Source: Pseudomonadota bacterium
GTDB lineage: Bacteria; Pseudomonadota; Alphaproteobacteria; Reyranellales; Reyranellaceae
Direction of reading: 5' to 3'
DNA: 64,000 nucleotides
Assembly (NCBI GenBank): GCA_018240695.1
Contig: JAFEFH010000005.1
Span: 1 to 64,000 of the forward strand
In this document: one piece after another, positions 55,856-63,506 of the stretch
Layout: each line of letters opens with the position of its first letter
How positions within the stretch are numbered: the first letter of the stretch is position 1
Program-made: the position numbers and the translations under genes
Notes under the pieces: generated by a model
Seen by the model: only the letters and a program-made list of their open reading frames with translations
The model's database searches: none
What the model was told of the DNA's origin: nothing

Positions 55856-55910
55856 GGGAGCGTGGGCCTCCAGGCCCGCCTCATGAGCGGGCCTGGAGGC
55901 CCGCGCTCCC
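55856..55910. repeat. Long palindromic element (24-bp arms)
   Basis: Arms of 24 bases with one mismatch flank a 7-base loop (CTCATGA), starting 2 bases after the previous stop. The arms begin GGGAGCG and contain GGGCCTCCAGGCCCGC, itself a near-palindrome. It looks like a REP/MITE-type repeat and could also act as a terminator; copies elsewhere in the genome cannot be checked here. Confidence 0.75.
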
Positions 55911-55928
55911 GGCATGAAAGGTGTTCAC

Positions 55929-57380
55929 ATGGCAGCCAACGACATCAACCATCTCGCCACCGCCGACGGTCTGTTCTTCGGCAAGGGTGGGCTCGACAAG
56001 GGCAAGACGAACAAGGCGGTGGATGACGCGCTCGCGGGCTGCGACGACGGCGAGCTGTTCCTCGAGTATGTGAAGAGCGAGGGCCTGTCGTTCGACGACG
56101 GCAAGCTGAAGAGCGCCTCCTACGACACGACGCAGGGCTTCGGCCTGCGCGCCGTGTCGGGCGAGGTCACGGGCTTCGCGCACGCCTCCGCCCTCGACGA
56201 GCACGCGCTGAAGCGCGCCGCCGCGACGGTCAAGCAGGTCCGCTCCGGCAAGGGCGGCACGGCCGACGAGTCGCCGCGCGGCACCAACCAGCTCCTCTAC
56301 GCCGACGACAATCCGATCGACGGCGAGACTTTCGAGAAGAAGGTCGCGCTGCTCCAGGAGATCGACGCCTACATCCGGGCCAAGGAGCCGAAGGCCAAGC
56401 AGGTCTCGATCTCGCTGGCGGCGTCGTGGCAAGTCGTCGAGGTCATCCGCGCCGGCGGCTGGCGCGCCGCCGACGTGCGCCCGCTGGTGCGCCTCAACGT
56501 TTCCGTCGTCTGCGCCGACGGCAACCGCATGGAAGCGGGCTCGACCGGCAGCGGCCGCCGCGCGGCCTATGGCGACATCTTCAACGCCGACTACTGGAAG
56601 CGCGAGGCCGACGAGGCGATCCGCCAGTCGCTGATCAACCTCGAATCGATCGCCGCGCCCGCGGGCGAGATGCCGGTGGTGCTGGGCTCGGGCTGGTCGG
56701 GCGTGCTGTGGCACGAGGCGGTCGGCCACGGGCTGGAAGGCGACTTCCACCGCAAGAAGACCTCGATGTTCACCAAGCTGATGGGCGAGATGGTGGCCTC
56801 CCCCGGCGTCACCGTGGTCGACGACGGCACCCTGGCCGACCGCCGCGGCTCGCTCACCATCGACGACGAGGGCACGCCGACCCAGCGCAACGTGCTGATC
56901 GAGAACGGCCGCCTGGTCGGGCTGATGCAGGACCGCATGAACGCCCGCCTGATGGGCGTGAAGCCGACCGGCAACGGCCGCCGGCAGAGCCACGCCTACG
57001 CGCCGATGCCGCGCATGACCAACACCTTCATGCTGGGCGGCGACAAGGACCCGAAGGAGATCATCGCGTCGGTGAAGAAGGGCCTCTACTGCGCCAACTT
57101 CGGCGGCGGCCAGGTCGACATCGTCTCGGGCAAGTTCGTGTTCAGCGTGACCGAAGGCTACATGATCGAGGACGGCAAGCTCACGCACCCGGTCAAGGGC
57201 GCGACCCTGATCGGCGCGGGCTCGCAGGCGCTCACCAAGGTCGGCATGGTCGGCAACGATTCGAAGCTCGATCCCGGCATCGGCACCTGCGGCAAGGACG
57301 GCCAGGGCGTGCCGGTGGGCGTCGGCCAGCCGACGCTGCGCATCGACGCGCTGACCGTGGGTGGCACCGCGACCGCCTGA
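55929..57380 (+). CDS. tldD: TldD/PmbA-family metalloprotease, TldD-like
   Basis: The 483-residue protein has the HExxxH zinc motif of TldD (WHEAVGHGLEGDFHRK) and the conserved tail (GKFVFSVTEGYMIEDGKLTH, PVKGATLIG). TldD works with PmbA/TldE to cleave unfolded or modified peptides. No PmbA gene is next to it. ATG 55929 is preceded by AAAGGTG; an in-frame ATG at 55914 is an alternative that overlaps the palindromic repeat region. Confidence 0.93.
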   Translation: MAANDINHLATADGLFFGKGGLDKGKTNKAVDDALAGCDDGELFLEYVKSEGLSFDDGKLKSASYDTTQGFGLRAVSGEVTGFAHASALDEHALKRAAATVKQVRSGKGGTADESPRGTNQLLYADDNPIDGETFEKKVALLQEIDAYIRAKEPKAKQVSISLAASWQVVEVIRAGGWRAADVRPLVRLNVSVVCADGNRMEAGSTGSGRRAAYGDIFNADYWKREADEAIRQSLINLESIAAPAGEMPVVLGSGWSGVLWHEAVGHGLEGDFHRKKTSMFTKLMGEMVASPGVTVVDDGTLADRRGSLTIDDEGTPTQRNVLIENGRLVGLMQDRMNARLMGVKPTGNGRRQSHAYAPMPRMTNTFMLGGDKDPKEIIASVKKGLYCANFGGGQVDIVSGKFVFSVTEGYMIEDGKLTHPVKGATLIGAGSQALTKVGMVGNDSKLDPGIGTCGKDGQGVPVGVGQPTLRIDALTVGGTATA

Positions 57381-57405
57381 GCCGGCGGGACTGTCCGCGC
57401 CAGCC

Positions 57406-57580
57406 TTGACATATATTGCGATTTATGCAATTCTCAGGTCCACGGGGACCCGGACCCAGCGGCCGACAGGCCCGAAGCGCGGGGGCCTCGGGAGACGCTG
57501 CACGGTGGGGCAGATCGAGCGAGGTATGCAAAAAGGGAGTTAGCGCAATTAGCGCTACCCCGCTGCTGCTTTTGCATCTG
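57406..57580 (+). ncRNA. Possible structured RNA with its own promoter (tentative)
   Basis: TTGACA at 57406 with A/T-rich DNA after it suggests a promoter, although the -10 (AATTCT at 57429) is weak. Downstream are a hairpin GGTCC-ACGG-GGACC (57437-57450) and a nested stem at 57526-57577: outer ATGCAAAA/TTTTGCAT, inner GGG...CCC and TAGCGC-AATTA-GCGCTA. Codon patterns here do not look like protein. It does not match 6S, SRP, RNase P or tmRNA as far as I can tell. Confidence 0.35.
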
Positions 57581-57620
57581 CCTTTTGCGGAAAACGCCAC
57601 AACATCTTGTGAGGCGGGAA

Positions 57621-57786
57621 AGATCCCTCGGCTGCGCTCGGGATGACAGTGAATCTGTCCAGACGGGCTTTCCGTCATCCCGACCGGAGCCTCGCGCAGC
57701 GAGGCGGAGCGGAGGGACCTCTCTTATATCTCCGCAGAGAGATCCCTCGACTACGCTCGGGATGACGGGGTTACGCTTGGGATGAC
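57621..57786. repeat. Cluster of intergenic repeats containing CGGGATGAC
   Basis: Two 27-base direct copies (57621-57647 and 57740-57766) differ at only two positions; each starts AGATCCCTCG and ends CGCTCGGGATGAC. A longer inverted relative lies at 57674-57720 and a short third copy at 57772-57786. Such GGGATGAC-type repeats are common between genes in many proteobacteria. They fill the gap between tldD and the PanE-like gene, where no protein-coding gene is visible. Confidence 0.75.
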
Positions 57787-57811
57787 GGCGGGTCGCCTCC
57801 GCCTGCCCTGC

Positions 57812-58798
57812 CTACAGTTTGTAGAGACCCTTCGAGACGGCGAGGCTGACGGCCAGCGCCTCGATCGTGTCGAGGGTCGGGGTGGCGACGCCGGCGGAGC
57901 GCGCGAAGGCGACGGGCGCGCGCACGATCGCCTCGATCTCCATCGGCCGGCCGAGTTCGTAGTCCTGGAGGATCGACGGGCGATGGTCGGGATAGACGCG
58001 CTTGGGGCCGTAGCGGACCTCCGGACTGTCGTCGAGCACGACGCCGTGCGCTTTCGCGACCGCCAGCGCCTCGGCATGCGCGCGGCGCGCCAGCGGGTTG
58101 ATCATCGCCGTCGCCTGGATGGTCGTGGGTTCGCGCAGCAGCAGGCAGAGCGTCGAGCCGGTGAGGTTGGCCATCAGCTTGTGCCAGACGTCGTAGCGGA
58201 TGTCGGTCGTCGCGGGCGAGGAGATGCCGGCGGCGATCAGCGTCTTGCGCAGCTCGAGCACGCGCGGGCTCTGTTCGTCGTTCGTCTCGGCGACCCACAG
58301 CACGTTGCGCTCGGGCGAGATGTTGCGCACCACGCCGGGCTCGATCACGTGATTGGACGAGGTGACGACCGAGCCCAGGGTACGGCCGAGGCCGATGGCG
58401 CGCGCCAGCGCCCCGCCCGGATCGAGCCGCGACAGGTCGGGCGCCGGCGGGCGCTTGTCGCCGATGCCGTGGCCGTACCACCAGGGAATGCCGTTCTGCA
58501 CGAAGGCGACCGGCGTGTCGTCGCGCAGCAGCGGCCCGATCGTCTCGGCCAGCACCGCCTGCCCCGAGGCCTTCATGGTCGAGAGCACAACGTCCTGCGG
58601 GCCGAGATCGGCCGGCTTGTCGGACGCGCGCACCTTTGCAACGATCTTCCTGTCGCCCGAGAGCAGCGTGAGGCCGTTGGCGCGGATCGCCTCGAGATGC
58701 GCGCCGCGCACCACGACCGAGACGTCGTTGCCCGCCTCCGCCAGACGCGCGGCGAAGTTGCCGCCGATCGCACCGGCGCCGAATACGCAAATCTTCAT
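57812..58798 (-). CDS. 2-dehydropantoate 2-reductase (PanE/ApbA family)
   Basis: The 328-residue NADPH-dependent enzyme starts with ICVFGAGAIGGNFAARLAEA, the Rossmann motif, followed by VVVRGAHLEAIRANGLTL. The helical C-terminal domain includes YDVWHKLMANLTGSTLCLLL, where the Lys is catalytic. PanE makes pantoate for CoA; many paralogues act on other 2-keto acids, so the exact substrate is open. Its start overlaps the stop of the upstream gene by one base (TAATG). Confidence 0.88.
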   Translation of the reverse strand: MKICVFGAGAIGGNFAARLAEAGNDVSVVVRGAHLEAIRANGLTLLSGDRKIVAKVRASDKPADLGPQDVVLSTMKASGQAVLAETIGPLLRDDTPVAFVQNGIPWWYGHGIGDKRPPAPDLSRLDPGGALARAIGLGRTLGSVVTSSNHVIEPGVVRNISPERNVLWVAETNDEQSPRVLELRKTLIAAGISSPATTDIRYDVWHKLMANLTGSTLCLLLREPTTIQATAMINPLARRAHAEALAVAKAHGVVLDDSPEVRYGPKRVYPDHRPSILQDYELGRPMEIEAIVRAPVAFARSAGVATPTLDTIEALAVSLAVSKGLYKL

Positions 58799-59346
58799 TA
58801 CTTGGTTTCCGCCACCTTGAGGGAGTCGACGAAACGCACCGCCGCGCTCTTGCTCTTCATGTCGCCGCCCGCCGTCACCAGCAGGCGATAGAGGCGGTCG
58901 CGCACGATATAGGTGCGCATCATCACGCCGGCGCCGTTGGCGTCCTCGATGTCGAGCGCGTAGCCGTCCCAACCCTGGAGCGTCACGGCCTCGTCGCGCA
59001 CATACTTGAACTTGGCGCGCGGGAAGGCCTTCTCCGCCTCGCCGCGGCCGAGGTCGCGGACCGCTTCCTTGGTATCGCGGCCGGAGAACCAGCCCGGTTC
59101 GTAGTCGACATAGTCGAAGTCGAAGATCTGGTTCTCGCGCCGCGACTCCCACGACAGGCGCACGCCGGCGTGGCCCTTCTCCTTGTCGCCGCCTTCGCTC
59201 TTCTGCGCGGGCGACGGCATTTCCAGCCGGCAGCGCAGGTCGGGCGCGACGACGGTCTGCCAGTCATCGGACTGAGCACGTGCAGCCAGAGGCAGTGCAA
59301 GCAGAGCGAGGAGAAACGGACGGCGCTTGTTCATGCGGACTTTCAT
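58798..59346 (-). CDS. Small exported protein of unknown function
   Basis: The 182-residue protein has a signal peptide (RRPFLLALLALPLAARAQ). The mature part begins DDWQTVVAPDLRCRLEMPSP and contains NQIFDFDYVDYEPGWFSGRD and YIVRDRLYRLLVTAGGD, a pattern seen in uncharacterised periplasmic proteins. ATG 59346 overlaps the VOC stop (ATGA); ATG 59334 is the alternative. It is in an operon with the VOC and PanE-like genes. Confidence 0.72.
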   Translation of the reverse strand: MKVRMNKRRPFLLALLALPLAARAQSDDWQTVVAPDLRCRLEMPSPAQKSEGGDKEKGHAGVRLSWESRRENQIFDFDYVDYEPGWFSGRDTKEAVRDLGRGEAEKAFPRAKFKYVRDEAVTLQGWDGYALDIEDANGAGVMMRTYIVRDRLYRLLVTAGGDMKSKSAAVRFVDSLKVAETK

Positions 59347-60197
59347 GCGGGCGGCACGAGATCCTTCCGCCCCGACCAGTCCCACGCGAGTCCGGTGCGC
59401 GAGACGCCGAGCAGCAGCCCGTGCAATTCCTTGGGGTGGACCCAGCCGCCGTCGGGATCGGTCACCGGATCGGCGCCGCGCGGCGTGTAGCGCGCATTGG
59501 CCTCGAGCAGGCGGCGGCGGATCTCCGGCCAGTCGTGGGTCTCGACGTAGCACATGTAGAGCGAGTCGCCGTGCTTGCTGGCATAGCGGCCCATCGAATG
59601 GACGTCGTCGGTGACCTGGCTGAGCTCGATGCGGTCGAGCCGGTTGGGCGGATCGAACAGCGTCAGCGTGCCGATATAGCCGAAGCGCTTGCTGCCGATC
59701 TCGCTGAAGCGCGCCGGGTCGAGACCGAACAGCCCGGCATAGACCGCGGCCGCGCGCCGCCAGTCGGTGACCAGCGTGTTGGTCGTCTCGTAGAGGAACG
59801 ACACCGGCCCGACCCGCGGGCGATAGGTGCTCTGCGAGATCACGATCGGCAGGCCGAAGGTCGCGGTGTCGTCGAGATAGAGCTGCTCGCCGTCGCGCTC
59901 GTAGGGAATGCCGAGCCCTTCCCAGCGCCGCACCATGCCGTCGAGATCGGCGGTGCAGTAGCCCGCCGTCATCAGCCCCTCGCCGCGGCGGGCGAGGAAG
60001 TCCTGGGTGGCGCCGGCGCCGTCGGGCTGGCAGAGCTCGAACTCGCTCTCCCCGACCGCGAGCACCGTGCGCTTCGCCGCAAGATGCCGGCTCGCGTCAT
60101 GGCGCGCGACCTCGCAGCCCAGCAGTTCACGAAAGCGCACCGCCGCCTTGGCCGCGTCGTGCACGGCGATCTGGACCCTGTCGCACCGATCGAGCAT
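59343..60197 (-). CDS. VOC (glyoxalase-type) domain protein
   Basis: The 284-residue protein seems to have two VOC modules: residues 1-125 (VQIAVHDAAKAAVRFRELLG) and 130-280 (VSFLYETTNTLVTDWRRAAA, YAGLFGLDPARFSEIGSKRF). The arrangement recalls 4-hydroxyphenylpyruvate dioxygenase-like or glyoxalase-like proteins, but metal ligands are not certain. It follows the glutamate-cysteine ligase gene by 14 bases, in keeping with a role in thiol-dependent detoxification, which is inference. Confidence 0.82.
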   Translation of the reverse strand: MLDRCDRVQIAVHDAAKAAVRFRELLGCEVARHDASRHLAAKRTVLAVGESEFELCQPDGAGATQDFLARRGEGLMTAGYCTADLDGMVRRWEGLGIPYERDGEQLYLDDTATFGLPIVISQSTYRPRVGPVSFLYETTNTLVTDWRRAAAVYAGLFGLDPARFSEIGSKRFGYIGTLTLFDPPNRLDRIELSQVTDDVHSMGRYASKHGDSLYMCYVETHDWPEIRRRLLEANARYTPRGADPVTDPDGGWVHPKELHGLLLGVSRTGLAWDWSGRKDLVPPA

Positions 60198-60211
60198 GGC
60201 GCGAGCCTAGC

Positions 60212-61576
60212 TCAGTAGGCGTAATCGCGGAACAGCGGTGCGAGGGAGCCCTTCCACTCGCCCTGCCACTTGGCCAGCAGCTCGTCGGCCATCGCCTTGC
60301 CGCCACTGACGATGTGGTCGAGCGGCGCGAGATGCATCGTCTCGTCGTTGCCCTTGGCGTCGAGCCGCTTGCGGGCGCGCAGGCCGGCATGGGCGATCTT
60401 CACCGCCTCGCGGCCGAGCTCGGCGAGCGGCCGGCCCTTGAACGGCGTGGCGAGCCCCGTGCGCGGCGTCTCGCGGCGCAGGAAATCGTGGTCGGCCACG
60501 CTCCAGCCCTTCACGAGGTCCCAGGCCGCGTCGAGCGCGCCCTGGTCGTAGAGCAGCCCGACCCACAGCGCCGGCAGCGCGGTCAGCATCGGCAGCGGAC
60601 CGGAGTCCGCGCCGCGCATCTCGAGGTAGCGCTTCAGCCGCACCTCGGGGAACGCCGTCGTGACGTGATCGGCCCAGTCGTTGATCGTCGGGATCTCGCC
60701 CGGGCGCGCGGCGAGCTTGCCCTTGAGGAAGTCCTTGAAGTCCTGGCCCGAGGCATCGATGTACTTGCCGTCGCGATAGACGAAGTACATCGGCACATCG
60801 AGCATGTAGTCGGCGTAGCGTTCGAAGCCGAAGCCGTCCTCGAACACGAACGGCAGCATGCCGCAGCGGTCGGGATCGGTGTCGGTCCAGATGTTGCTGC
60901 GGAAGCTCTTGAAGCCGGAATCCTTGCCCTCGACGAAGGGCGAGTTGGCGAACAACGCCGTCGCCAGCGGTTGCAGGGCCAGCGAGACGCGGAACTTCTT
61001 CACCATGTCGGCTTCGGACTCGAAGTCGAGGTTGGTCTGCACCGTACAGGTGCGCAGCATCATGTCGATGCCGAGCTTGCCGCGCTTGGGCATGTACTCG
61101 CGCATGATCTTGTAGCGGCCCTTCGGCATCCAGTCGAAGTCCGAGCGCTTCCACTCCGGCGCGAAGCCGAGGCCGATGAAGCCCGCGCCGATCTCGCCGG
61201 CGACCGTCTTCACCTCGTCGATGTGCTGGGCGTTCTCGTCGGCGGCCTCGTGCAAGGTCTCGAGCGGCGCGCCCGAGAGCTCGAACTGTCCGCCCGGCTC
61301 CAGGGTGATGTTGGCCTTGCCGCGCAGCAGCGCGATCGGCTTGCCGTTCTCGTTCACCGGATCCCAGCCGAAGCGCGTCATGCCTTCGAGCATGGCGCGG
61401 ATGCCGGTCGTGCCCTCGTAGGGCAGTGGCTTCATCGTTTTCTTGTCGAAGCCGAACTTCTCGTGCTCGGTGCCCATGCGCCAGGCAGCCTTGGGCTTGT
61501 TGCCGGCAGCGAAGTACTCGATCAGCTGCCGCCGATTCTCGATCGGCGTGCCGCCGCCCGACGGTGGTGCGGACAT
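60212..61576 (-). CDS. gshA: Glutamate-cysteine ligase (plant/alphaproteobacterial type)
   Basis: The 454-residue enzyme makes gamma-glutamylcysteine, the first step of glutathione synthesis. It has WRMGTEHEKFGFDKKTMKPL, the metal-binding ANITLEPGGQFELSGAPLET, RYKIMREYMPKRGKLGIDMM and TCTVQTNLDFESEADMVKKF, all typical of the plant-like GCS2/GshA group found in alphaproteobacteria. ATG 61576 fits the family start. Upstream, 141 bases separate it from rsmE. Confidence 0.95.
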   Translation of the reverse strand: MSAPPSGGGTPIENRRQLIEYFAAGNKPKAAWRMGTEHEKFGFDKKTMKPLPYEGTTGIRAMLEGMTRFGWDPVNENGKPIALLRGKANITLEPGGQFELSGAPLETLHEAADENAQHIDEVKTVAGEIGAGFIGLGFAPEWKRSDFDWMPKGRYKIMREYMPKRGKLGIDMMLRTCTVQTNLDFESEADMVKKFRVSLALQPLATALFANSPFVEGKDSGFKSFRSNIWTDTDPDRCGMLPFVFEDGFGFERYADYMLDVPMYFVYRDGKYIDASGQDFKDFLKGKLAARPGEIPTINDWADHVTTAFPEVRLKRYLEMRGADSGPLPMLTALPALWVGLLYDQGALDAAWDLVKGWSVADHDFLRRETPRTGLATPFKGRPLAELGREAVKIAHAGLRARKRLDAKGNDETMHLAPLDHIVSGGKAMADELLAKWQGEWKGSLAPLFRDYAY

Positions 61577-61717
61577 GCGTTGAAGACTCCCTCTTCACCA
61601 GGGACCGAAAGGCCCTGCGGTGGCGCGGTTCACATGAGCATTCCTCACGCGAGCCTGCGGCTGGTTCATGATGTTCAACTCCCCCTGTCCCATACCGGCA
61701 GGGGCGAGCGCAAGCGC

Positions 61718-62506
61718 TCAGACGGGCTCGCGTGATGTGCGGTAATCGGCGGCCAAACGCGGTGTCGGCCGCCGCCAGTCGCCGACCAGCGCCTGCCACA
61801 CCGCGAGTGCGGCGAGCACCGCGGTGTCGGCCCGCAGGATGCGCGGACCGAGTCCCACTGCCGTGACATCTTTAATGCGACGCAGCGCCTCGAGCTCGGC
61901 CGCCGCGAAGCCGCCCTCGGGCCCGACGACGATCGCCCAGGGCGCGGCGCGCGCCGCTTCGTCGAGCGAGCCCAGCACTTCGGCGATCGGCGGACCGCCG
62001 CCGGTCTCGTCGCACATCAGCAGCCGTCGCCCGGCGGGCCATGCTCCCAAGAGGGACATGAGATCGACCGGCTCGCGCACCTCCGGCACCGACAAGCGCT
62101 CGGTCTGCTCGGCCGCCTCGATCGCATTGGCGCGCAGGCGGTCGACCTTCACGCGCTCGACGATCGTGTGCTGCGTCGTCACCGGCTGCAGCACAGACGC
62201 GCCGAGCTCGGTCGCCTTCTCGGCGATGTAGTCGATGCGCGCGCGCTTCACCGGCGCGAAGCAGAGCCACAGGTCGGGCTCGGCCGTCTGCGGGCGCGTG
62301 CGCTGGCCGACCAGCGCGGTCGCCGCCTTCTTGCCGCGCAATGCCAGGGTCGCGCGCCATTCGCCGTCGCGGCCGTTGAACAGGCTGAGCAGCGCGCCCT
62401 CGCTGCGCCGCATGACATGCCGCAGATAATGCGCCTGCGCCTCGTCGAGCTCGGCTTCGGCGCCTTCGGCGAGATCGGCGTCGACGAACAGTCGCGAGAC
62501 GCTCAT
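61718..62506 (-). CDS. rsmE: 16S rRNA (uracil-1498-N3)-methyltransferase
   Basis: The 262-residue SPOUT-family enzyme methylates U1498 of 16S rRNA. It has a PUA-like N-terminal domain (AQAHYLRHVMRRSEGALLSL) and the knotted SAM-binding part (AIVVGPEGGFAAAELEALRR, LGPRILRADTAVLAALAV). ATG 62506 fits the family. It is divergent from ubiA, 34 bases apart, so both promoters overlap. Confidence 0.95.
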   Translation of the reverse strand: MSVSRLFVDADLAEGAEAELDEAQAHYLRHVMRRSEGALLSLFNGRDGEWRATLALRGKKAATALVGQRTRPQTAEPDLWLCFAPVKRARIDYIAEKATELGASVLQPVTTQHTIVERVKVDRLRANAIEAAEQTERLSVPEVREPVDLMSLLGAWPAGRRLLMCDETGGGPPIAEVLGSLDEAARAAPWAIVVGPEGGFAAAELEALRRIKDVTAVGLGPRILRADTAVLAALAVWQALVGDWRRPTPRLAADYRTSREPV

Positions 62507-62540
62507 GGCGTTATTCCATCCATCGCTGCATGATGCCGCC

Positions 62541-63506
62541 ATGGCTTCCCACGCGCCAGCACCGGGCTTCACCGACATCGACCTCCAGCACTGGACCCTC
62601 CGCCGCCTGCCGCCGTGGGCGCGGCCCTATGGCCGCCTCGCGCGCTGGGACCGGCCGATCGGCACGTGGCTGCTGCTGTTTCCCTGCTGGTGGTCGCTGG
62701 CGCTCGGCACCGGCGATCTCGGCACCGGCCGCCATTGGGCCGCGCTGGTGGGCTGGATGGCCCTGTTCGCGCTGGGGGCACTGGCGATGCGCGGCGCGGG
62801 CTGCACCTGGAACGACATCGTCGACCGCAAGGTCGATGCCCAGGTCGAGCGCACGCGCAACCGGCCACTGCCGGCTGGCGAGATCAAGCTGCAACAGGCG
62901 CTGGGCTGGCTGGTGATCCAGGCCGCCGTCGGCGCGGCCATCCTGTTCAAGCTCAACAAGTTCGCGGGCGGCATCGCGCTGCTCTCGCTCCTGCTGGTGG
63001 CGATCTATCCCACGATGAAGCGCTTCACCTCGTGGCCGCAGGTCGTGCTGGGCCTCGCCTTCAACTGGGGCGCGCTGGTGGGCTACGCCACCGTGACCGA
63101 GACGCTCTCGTGGGCGACCGTCGCGCTCTATGCCGGCGGCATCGCCTGGACGATGGTCTACGACACGATCTACGCCATGCAGGACCAGCGCGACGACGCG
63201 ATCGTCGGCATCCGCTCGACCGCGCGGCGTTTCCAGAACGCGCCGCGCCGCTGGCTCACGTTGTTCGCGGTGCTGGCGATCGTGCTGTGGACGGCGTGCG
63301 GGATCCTGGCGCATCTCAAGCTGCCCTACTTCGCGGTGCTGCTGGCCATCGCCGGGCACTTCGTCTGGCAGATCGCGACACTCAAGCCCGACGACCAGCC
63401 CGACTGCCTCGCCAAGTTCAAGTCGAACGCCGTTATCGGCTGGCTGCTGCTGCTGGCCATCGTCGCCTCGCCGCTGGTGGCGACGATCCGCACGGCGCTG
63501 TTCTGA
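62541..63506 (+). CDS. ubiA: 4-hydroxybenzoate polyprenyltransferase
   Basis: The 321-residue membrane enzyme prenylates 4-hydroxybenzoate in ubiquinone synthesis. It has the first Asp-rich motif (CTWNDIVDRKVDAQVERTRN followed by RPL) and the second (MVYDTIYAMQDQRDD), with about eight membrane helices. ATG 62541 fits the family start. Its stop overlaps the next gene's ATG (TGATG). Confidence 0.95.
   Translation: MASHAPAPGFTDIDLQHWTLRRLPPWARPYGRLARWDRPIGTWLLLFPCWWSLALGTGDLGTGRHWAALVGWMALFALGALAMRGAGCTWNDIVDRKVDAQVERTRNRPLPAGEIKLQQALGWLVIQAAVGAAILFKLNKFAGGIALLSLLLVAIYPTMKRFTSWPQVVLGLAFNWGALVGYATVTETLSWATVALYAGGIAWTMVYDTIYAMQDQRDDAIVGIRSTARRFQNAPRRWLTLFAVLAIVLWTACGILAHLKLPYFAVLLAIAGHFVWQIATLKPDDQPDCLAKFKSNAVIGWLLLLAIVASPLVATIRTALF

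Noticed and set aside
57416-57646. 76-codon open frame downstream of tldD
   Set aside because: It has no ribosome-binding site, its composition is not protein-like and it runs into the intergenic repeats. A structured RNA fits better.
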